From Plecoglossus altivelis (Eukaryota; Chordata; Actinopteri; Osmeriformes; Plecoglossidae): a DNA stretch of 64,000 bases. Below, piece by piece: positions 58,501 to 64,000 of the stretch. The DNA is taken from contig BROE01000018.1 of NCBI GenBank assembly GCA_036571765.1, forward strand, positions 12,316,743 to 12,380,742, in the 5' to 3' direction. Position 1 is the first letter of the stretch, and each line of letters starts with the position of its first letter. Made by a program: the position numbers and the translations under genes. Below the pieces are notes generated by a model, which ran no database searches, was not told the DNA's origin, and saw only the letters and a program-made list of their open reading frames with translations.

Positions 58501-61500
58501 ACGTTTGCTGATGACACAACAGTGGTAGGTCTCATCAGCAACAACGATGAAACGCACTATAGAGAGGAAGTGGCACAGCTGGCAAAATGGTGTGGGACAA
58601 ACAACCTGTCCCTCGACTTGAGCAAGACAAAGGAGGTTGTGATGGACTTCCGGAGGAACTCCGCAGATCACCCCCCACTGACCATCGACAGCTCGCCTGT
58701 CGAGATAGTCAACAGCACCAAATTCCTGGGGGTGCACATCACAGAGGACCTCACCTGGACCACCAACACCAAGTCACGCTCAAAGAAGGCACATCAGCGC
58801 CTACACTTTCTCCGCCGGCTGAAGAGAGCAAGTCTCCCTCCACCCATCCTCACCACTTTCTACAGGGGCACCATTGAGAGTGTGCTGACCAGCTGCATCA
58901 CTGTCTGGTACGGGAACTGCACTGCAGCAGACCGCAAGACCATCCAGCGGACAGTGAACACAGCTGCGAGGATCATTGGTTTCCCTCTCCCCTCCATCCT
59001 AGACATTTTCCACACACCATGCTCCAGCAAAGCCAATAGTATCGTTAAGGACCCCACTCACCCCTCCCACAGCCTCTTCCAGCTCTTACCATCATGTAGA
59101 CGGTTCCGGAGCATCAGAGCCAGCTCTGCCAGACTGATCAACAGCTTCTTCCCCCAGGCTGTGAGAGCCCTGAACTCTCCCGGGTCTCTCTGACTCCCCA
59201 CACAAAAACTAAGACTATCGGAGAACTTGCACTAGTCACTCACCCACTGCACTATTCACTTTTCATACACACTGCTGTGTGTACACAAACTGCACTAAAG
59301 ACTCTGTAATATATGTATGTTTACACGCTCATATTCCTTGCACATGTACAATACTCTTTGCACATGCACATCGGTAAGTATGAACTTGAATATATGGCTG
59401 TTGTGACAGTTCTGGGAGCAGCTCCCTTAGTGGAAGAAATTGGGATTTCTACGGCACGATATAGCCCTCCTTGAACCGCCACCTTAACGTGGTGGAGGGG
59501 TTTGAGTGCTTGGATGATCGTAGGAGCTTTGACTTCTGGGGCAATAAGCCCCAGGTAGGGTCTCCCATGGCGAACTGGTCCTAGGTGACTAGCCAGACTA
59601 AGCGCGGTTCACTAAACAACTATGATGCCAAAACAAAGAAGATTCGCTACGTCGCCCGGACTGGTGTTACTGGGGCCCCACCCTGGATTCAGGCCTGGGG
59701 TGGGTGCTCGCAGGCGAGCGCCTGGTGGCCGGTTCTTTGCCCATGGGACCCGGCCGGGTATGGCCAGAAAAGGCAACATGGGATCACCTTCCTGCAGGCC
59801 CACCGGCTAGATATAGTTGGTCTCGCCTCCAGGCACAGCCTGGGTTCCGGATCCATTATCCTCGAGAGAGGCTGGCGTGGGCTTGCTCGTAGCCCCGTGG
59901 CTCAGGCGCCAAGTTTTGGCGTTTACCTAGGTAAACAAAAGGGTTGTGTCCCTGCGCCTTCAAGCAGGGGACAGGTGTCTCACTGTTGTATCGGCCTATG
60001 GGCCGAATAACAGTGCAGAGTACCCGGCCTTCTTGGGGTCCCTGGTAGGGGTACTGGACAGCGCACTGACCGGAGACTCCATTGTTCTGCTGGGGGATTT
60101 CAACGCCCACGTGACATCTGGAGAGGGGTGATTGGGAAGAAAGGCCCCCCCAATCTGAACCTGTGCGGTGTTTTGCTGTTGGACTTCTGTGCTAAGTTAC
60201 AGTTTGTCCATAACGAACACCATATTCGAGCACAAGGGCGTCCATCAGTGCACGTGACACCAGGGCACCCTAGGCCGAAGGTCGATGATCAACTTTGTTG
60301 TCGTGTCCTCTGACCTCGGATTGTCGCAGAGGCGAAAACTTGGGTCTGGGAGTAATTCGGGGAGGCCATGGAGAAGGACTACCGGACGGCCTCTAAGACA
60401 TTCTGGCAAACCGTTCGCCGACTCAGGGGGGAGAAGCTGTTCTTCACCAACACCATGTACGGTGCGGGCGGGGAGCTGCTGACCTCAACTGGCGACGTTG
60501 TAGAGCGGTGGAAGGAATACGTTGAGGATCTCCTCAATCCTGCTGTCACGTCTTCCGAGGAGGAGGCAGAGGCTGTGGACCCAGAGGCGGACTCATCGAT
60601 CACCCGGGCGGAAGTCACCCAGGTGGTCGGTGGGCTACTCGGTGGCAAAGCCCCAGGTCCCGAAACAAATGCCCAAGTCACCTCAGCTGGCTCCTTTCGA
60701 CATGGAGGAGCAGCGGCTCTACTTCGAGCTCCTGCCGTGTGACCGAGCTCCTCAACCTATCTCTAAGGGGGCGCCCGGCCACCCTGCGGAGGAAACTAAT
60801 TTCGGCTGCTTGTATCCACAATCTCGTCCTTTAGGTCATTACCCAAAGTTCATGACCGTAGGTGAGAGTAGGAACGTCAATTAACCGCTAAATCAAGAGC
60901 TTTGCCTTTCGGCTTAGCTCCTTCTTCACCACAACGGTCTGATACAGAGACTGCATCACTGCAGCCGCTGCACCGATCTGCCTGTCAATCTCACATTCCG
61001 TCCTTCCCCCACTTGTGAACAAGTCCCCGAGACACTTGAACTCCTCCACTGGAGGAAAGGACTCTCCACCCACCCGAAGGGAACAAGCCACCATTTTCCT
61101 GTCGAGAACCATGGCCTCGGATTTGGAGGTGCTGATTCTCATCCAAGCCACTTCACACCCTGGAGAGGTACACTGTAGAGGAGAATCTTAAGGTCAGGAG
61201 GATCTTACCGGGGAGGCTGAGGAGTGTTATCCCTCTGTAATTGGAACACACCCTCCGGTCCACCTTCTTATGAAGGGGTACCCCACCCCGGTGTGCCAGT
61301 GCAGAGGTACCGTCTCAAGCCGCCACGCAATGTTGAAGAGATGTGATTGCCATGACAGCCCCACAACATCCAGAGACTTAAGATACTCAAGACGGATCTC
61401 ATTTACCACCGGGGCTTTGCCACCGAGTAGCCCTCTAGCCACCTCGGTGACTTCCGCCTGGGTGATCGATGAATCCGCCTCCAGGTCTCCAGCCTCTGCT

Positions 61501-63877
61501 TCCTCCTTGGAAGACATAACAGCAGGATTGAGGAGATTCTCAAAGTATTCCTTCCACGATGCAACAACGTCCCCAGTTGAGGTCAGCAGCTTCCCGCCCG
61601 CACCATACACGGTGTTGGTGAAGCACTGCTTTTCCCCCCTGAGTCGGCGAATGGTTTGCCAGAATTTCCTTGAGGCTGTCTGATAGTCCCTCTCCATGGC
61701 CTCCCTGAATTCCTCCCAGACCCGGGTTTTTGCCTGTGTGACCATCCAAGCCATGGCATGCTCGGCTTGCCGATACCTGTCAACTTTCTCATGAGTCTCA
61801 CAAGCCAACCAGGCTCAATAGGAGTACTGCCCCTGACCACCACCCAAAAAACACTGCATCGGCCACCTACCTCCTTGACTGTGTTTTTTCCACCCTATGA
61901 GAAGAAGGCAACAATGTGTCTGGTATTAAGCCTTTAATGCCTTTCATGCAGAAAGATAGTGGCATTGTCTGATGTGTCATATACAGTAAATACCTGATAG
62001 TCTGATACTATCAAACAAGATGCTCATTTGATTTTGCTAATTAAGATTTCCTTTTCACATTCAGTCAAGTTGATCTTTTTCACAGTTTTTGTTTGTTGCT
62101 TTGGCCATTTCCTCTAAAGTATCATTCATTTTTCACAATGGGTTAATTGAGATGTTTATTAATAAACCTCTTAGAATGTGGGTGTTTCAACTTCCATGTA
62201 AGATCAAATATGGCAGTTAACAGGTTGTGGACAACAACTTCCTTTGCATGTGCACAATCACAAGTCATATGTAAACTATGAAGACAAATGTGTGATATTA
62301 GTCGTGTATATAATGTTTGTAAGTCAGTGAATACATTTGTGTACATAGTTTTTCCAATTTTCTCCATAATCACTCTTTTATGCATGTAGTTACACCGTCT
62401 TTGTACATTTGACCCCTGGTCTCAGGCATTATGGATCACTTAGCTAGTGACCAACAGAAACCTCCAAATTAACTCTTCACTGAAAAGATAAGATTCTGCT
62501 GATTTATACAACTTCTCCACAATCTCGAAGTCAAAGTTCACATCTGTTCTAAACATTCTCTTACCTTAAGAGTCTTTTGTGTTCTCACTTACAACACCCT
62601 TATCAGGTATAACTCTTATCACAGAATACATTTGACATTTCACAAAGTTTAACATTAAACCTAACAACATATATGAAATGATTCTATCACACTTTGTATC
62701 AGTAACCCCAAAAATGCTTTCTGCAGCATTCACCTTGTATATGTACATTGTTTCAATGTGTGTCACTATGTAGTATGAAAAATATTCCAGGTTTGATACA
62801 TAATTCAGTAATCCAATTATCTGAGTCAGGAGTCATTCTTTGTAATTATTGTGTCCTGAAGAAGTTTATTTTACAGTTTTTATCTTCCAATTGTTTGCTA
62901 CAAGGTGTGGTCCACACATAGAGTGCAAACACACGCCTTACACTAATATAATAACACTGAGGGATGAATGGGTGTGTTCTCCCTAGGTGAGGAGTGGCAG
63001 GTGAGCAAGGTGGGAGCTTATCTACCTGGGGTTCATGAGGAGGTCCTGGACATTGTCAATGCTTTCATCCTCACTGACAAGGTAACTCACTGTCTTTCAC
63101 TGTCTTAGGTCACTGTCTTTCTGCCCCTGCTCTGGCAGAATTACACCTGATATGGTAAAAGAGCAAATGTAAGATTTTAGGATTAAGATTGTGTTATTCT
63201 TACCATTAAATGAGCATTTACCCTCTTTTGAACTTGATTTTAAATTGTATTTCATTATGTAAACATTATTTAGTCAATGATTCAATAATTTTAGTTTATT
63301 ATTGTAAAGTTGGCCATGTCTAGTGCACTGGATATGGGATGTTACTGAATATGGTACTAAAGATTAACAACCATCACACACTCTCTTTCCATGCCTCTCT
63401 CAGAAAGCACTGCATGTGCGAGCACTTCGCGCCTTCCGGGATGCGGTTGGTCGAGACCGACGCACAGGGGAGGAGTGGCTGGTGACCATGGCAGACCGGG
63501 AGGCACACATTCCCTCCGTGGCTGAGGAGGTAGTAGGTGTTGTTGGTGTGACCACTCTGAGCAGTAGACAGTACTGTGTTATCCTTGACCCGGTCGGAAC
63601 AGATGGCAAGCCCCAACTAGGGCAGAAGAGGGTTGTCAAGGTGAGATTTCATGCCCCTCTTCTCAAGACAAACCAACCATAAATACACCCATTTACTATG
63701 CAACAACCATCTTCTCATCTTTATTGCTCTCCATCTTCCTTTGTCTATCAGGGTGAACGTTCCTTCTTCATGCAGCCAGGGGAGCATCTGGAGACAGGCA
63801 TCCAGGACATCTATGTGCTTTCAGAGGAGGAGGGGCTGGTGTTAAGGGCTGTGGAGGCCTTCAACGACACTGAGAAG
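49355..63877 (+). CDS. mvp: Major vault protein gene, 5' part (seven coding exons, runs off window)
   Basis: Exons 49355-49521, 52629-52824, 53500-53623, 53795-53926, 62987-63081, 63404-63640 and 63752-63877 join in frame to 359 codons, about 40% of the usual 860-890. MVP is the roughly 100-kDa protein of which 78 copies form the shell of the cytoplasmic vault ribonucleoprotein particle. The encoded part is the N-terminal series of structural repeats forming the barrel wall: IRIPPHHYIHVLDQN, YIRQDNERVLFPPVRMTMVP, LRHADLEIRLTQDPFPLFPG, LLDFEEGEGEKRVAGDEWLF, EGPGTYIPRKEV, GEEWQVSKVGAYLPGVHEEV, RRTGEEWLVTMADREAHIPS and QYCVILDPVG. Identity is unmistakable. The N-terminus is about 12 residues longer than in mammals. 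The shoulder, cap-helix and C-terminal parts lie beyond the right edge. Intron 1 holds a Rex3 copy, and intron 4 (9 kb) an L2 and two Rex3 halves. Confidence 0.93.
49597..50930 (-). mobile_element. Rex3 LINE, 5'-truncated, in mvp intron 1
   Basis: Minus strand. The CCATCCATCC tail at the left edge marks the 3' end, and the 5' truncation is near 50930. CGGTGACAAAGGGCAGCCCT at 50479-50498 is the Rex3 primer site as I recall it. The RT core is open over 201 codons (50898-50293) with IQEEQCGFCPGRGT, LRQGCPLSPVLF and SSLLFADDVV. Possible short target duplication: AATTGCCAT (left) versus AATTACCAT (right). Confidence 0.88.
50293..50898 (-). pseudogene. Rex3 reverse transcriptase core (201 codons)
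   Basis: The longest RT frame in the window. It runs from SNYRGITLLSLSNKVYASVQ through the fingers and palm to FADDVVLMALLDRDLQRALE. The FADD catalytic site is intact. The thumb and C-terminus continue out of frame towards 49600. The endonuclease is absent. Confidence 0.85.
50990..51350 (-). mobile_element. Non-LTR element C-terminal fragment (unclassified)
   Basis: On the minus strand, broken frames read PTTGTTLAFIFQAFSS-like and VQESTVLGTVKMLRRTLKLS then GLW. This resembles the G-A-L-G ... S-A-V-L-G-T-A-K-I-L-R-R-T-L end of certain fish non-LTR polyproteins. Different from Rex3, which ends at 50930. Clade uncertain. Confidence 0.35.
51360..51920. other. mvp intron 1, unassigned
   Basis: No recognised feature between the LINE fragments and the repeat at 51930. 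Confidence 0.3.
51930..52490. mobile_element. DNA-transposon-like repeat, internally deleted
   Basis: The left part (CTTTTGCTTTAATTACTGCC and TGGCACTGCTGAGGTAGTAT) and the right end (ACATTCTAATTTATTGACAT followed by GCACCTGTA) are parts of one widespread fish repeat with a CATCTCAATAAATTAGAAT-type terminus. No transposase left. Superfamily not determined. Confidence 0.5.
52629..52824 (+). CDS. mvp: mvp coding exon 2
   Basis: Acceptor TTGACTTTGCAG, donor GTGCCA (weak but in frame). Encodes VLFPPVRMTMVPPRHYCMVI, NPVARDDNGQVLFDPSGQAK and LRHADLEIRLTQDPFPLFPG. Confidence 0.92.
52825..53499. other. mvp intron 2
   Basis: AT-rich, with an inverted pair of ATATGAATATTCAAA-like motifs near 52975-53035 and a long pyrimidine tract at 53380-53495 leading to the acceptor. 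No gene. Confidence 0.4.
53500..53623 (+). CDS. mvp: mvp coding exon 3
   Basis: Acceptor TTTCTTTCATAG, donor GTAAGC. Encodes DVTALQIVYPDTALRLQALL then DFEEGEGEKRVAGDEWLFEG. Confidence 0.93.
53795..53926 (+). CDS. mvp: mvp coding exon 4
   Basis: Acceptor CCTTCTATCAG, donor GTGAGA. Encodes TYIPRKEVAVLETIKATVIQ, ENQAIRLRARKEGVDRGGVR and RVT, ending in a split Gly codon. Confidence 0.93.
53927..56260. other. mvp intron 4, proximal part, unassigned
   Basis: About 2.3 kb of AT-rich DNA. Open frames such as 53937-54196 match nothing recognised. A (CA)n tract lies at 55954-55967. Around 55720-55800 a GGGGGGCGTAGGGG segment resembles a repeat near 7700. Confidence 0.35.
56262..59390 (+). mobile_element. 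L2-clade LINE, near full length, in mvp intron 4
   Basis: Starts at AAGATGGCGGCGTGTTCGGA. N-terminal ORF2 wording PALPSLMLSNVRSL ends near 56670. The endonuclease (56864-57379) has IVAVDFNHANLKSVL and LGYSDHISVMLIP. A linker frame runs 57337-58011. The reverse transcriptase has RMLFIDFSSAFNAII (58230-58275), GAPQGCVLSSLLF (near 58412-58450) and TFADDTTVVG (58500-58530). The last 254-codon frame (58429-59193) ends in VRALNSPGSL. At least two premature stops (for example at the Gln codon near 57377) and frame changes make it inactive. Roughly 3.1 kb. Confidence 0.85.
58429..59193 (+). pseudogene. L2 reverse transcriptase palm, thumb and C-terminus (254 codons)
   Basis: Contains FADDTT (palm), LSLDLSKTKEVVMDFRR, FLGVHITEDLTWTTNTKSRS (thumb) and the C-terminal SLFQLLPSCRRFRSIRASSA. 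It ends at a natural-looking stop at 59191-59193. Upstream RT motifs are in another frame. Confidence 0.85.
59463..60658 (+). mobile_element. Rex3 LINE 5' half, plus strand
   Basis: Begins CCCTCCTTGAACCGCCACCT like the copy at 36996. It has internal deletions relative to that copy (about 190 bp after GGCCCACC near 59805, and about 0.45 kb after TCTGACCTCGG near 60317). Endonuclease wording GDSIVLLGDFNAHV survives near 60080. It stops at GGCAAAGCCCCAGG, where it meets the inverted half at 60659. Confidence 0.85.
60659..61835 (-). mobile_element. Rex3 LINE 3' and middle part, minus strand
   Basis: The minus strand carries the C-terminal region (60659-60880), thumb (MRISTSKSEAMVLDRKMVAC, 61151-60888), then, after a gap at about 61160-61205, the region before the RT core (61808-61227, with MERDYQTASRKFWQTIRRLR and GLLGGKAP). 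The RT palm with FADD is deleted in the gap. Neither the 3' GATG tail nor the 5' end is present. Confidence 0.85.
61840..62986. other. mvp intron 4, distal part, nothing recognised
   Basis: AT-rich intronic DNA without coding or repeat signal that I recognise. Confidence 0.4.
62987..63081 (+). CDS. mvp: mvp coding exon 5
   Basis: Acceptor GTTCTCCCTAG, donor GTAACT. Encodes EEWQVSKVGAYLPGVHEEVL then DIVNAFILTDK. The frame carries across the 9-kb intron from exon 4. Confidence 0.93.
63404..63640 (+). CDS. mvp: mvp coding exon 6
   Basis: Acceptor TGCCTCTCTCAG, donor GTGAGA. Encodes KALHVRALRAFRDAVGRDRR, TGEEWLVTMADREAHIPSVA, TLSSRQYCVILDPVG and QLGQKRVVK. Confidence 0.94.
63752..63877 (+). CDS. 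mvp: mvp coding exon 7 (3' border less certain)
   Basis: Acceptor TTTGTCTATCAG. Encodes GERSFFMQPGEHLETGIQDI then YVLSEEEGLVLRAVEAFNDT and EK. The donor GTGAAG at 63878 is non-ideal. The frame stays open to 63922, but the protein similarity ends at EK, so splicing here is likely. Confidence 0.85.
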
Positions 63878-64000
63878 GTGAAGAGCGGAGGGGTCTTTTT
63901 TTGGTGTGTCGTAGGGCAATGATTCTCAAGTGGTCTAACCTTAGGACCCACATTTGTCCATGTTCATTAAGTCACAACCCAAAAAATACATTTCTCATCC

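Noticed and set aside
63878..63922. Extension of mvp exon 7 past 63877
   Set aside because: The open frame continues (VKSGGVFFWCVVGQ), but conservation with MVP stops after EK and a usable GT lies at that point.

Overview
The window is vertebrate, almost certainly teleost fish, nuclear DNA. Two spliced plus-strand genes with GT-AG introns sit in AT-rich DNA packed with transposon families typical of fish: Rex3 and Rex1-like LINEs, L2-clade LINEs, Tc1-like elements, hAT elements and MITEs, a Ty3/Gypsy remnant and a piggyBac remnant. No bacterial-type operon, CRISPR array, rRNA or tRNA gene was seen. Layout: 1-4.15 kb is a nest of dead transposons (L2, Tc1-like, hAT). A SEPT3/9/12-group septin, best matching septin 12, occupies 5151-31492 in nine coding exons that join in frame to 405 codons. 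Its 14.4 kb first intron holds Rex1-like, Gypsy, L2, hAT-MITE and Tc1 copies. Introns 2-4 and 7 hold further DNA-transposon remnants, including the piggyBac C-terminus. From 31.5 to 43 kb lies an intergenic stretch with a truncated Rex3 copy, a 19-bp inverted-repeat MITE, a BED-finger hAT relic, a full-length-type Rex3 insertion flanked by a 17-bp target-site duplication, and a small cluster of exon-like blocks resembling the C-terminus of a Ulp1/SENP-type protease. The 5' part of the major vault protein gene (mvp) follows. A candidate non-coding first exon ends at 43640. Seven coding exons (49355-63877) join in frame to 359 codons, roughly the first 40% of the protein, and the gene runs off the right edge. 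Its introns hold another Rex3 copy, an L2 LINE of about 3.1 kb and a tail-to-tail inverted pair of Rex3 halves. The two genes act separately: the septin is a filament-forming GTPase of the cytoskeleton, and MVP is the shell protein of the vault ribonucleoprotein particle. They are simply neighbours in tandem. I found no convincing new multi-gene system. The points most worth a second look are the Ulp1-like exon cluster, the nested or inverted transposon structures with readable target-site duplications, a perfect 13-bp hairpin upstream of the putative mvp first exon, and the piggyBac relic in a septin intron.
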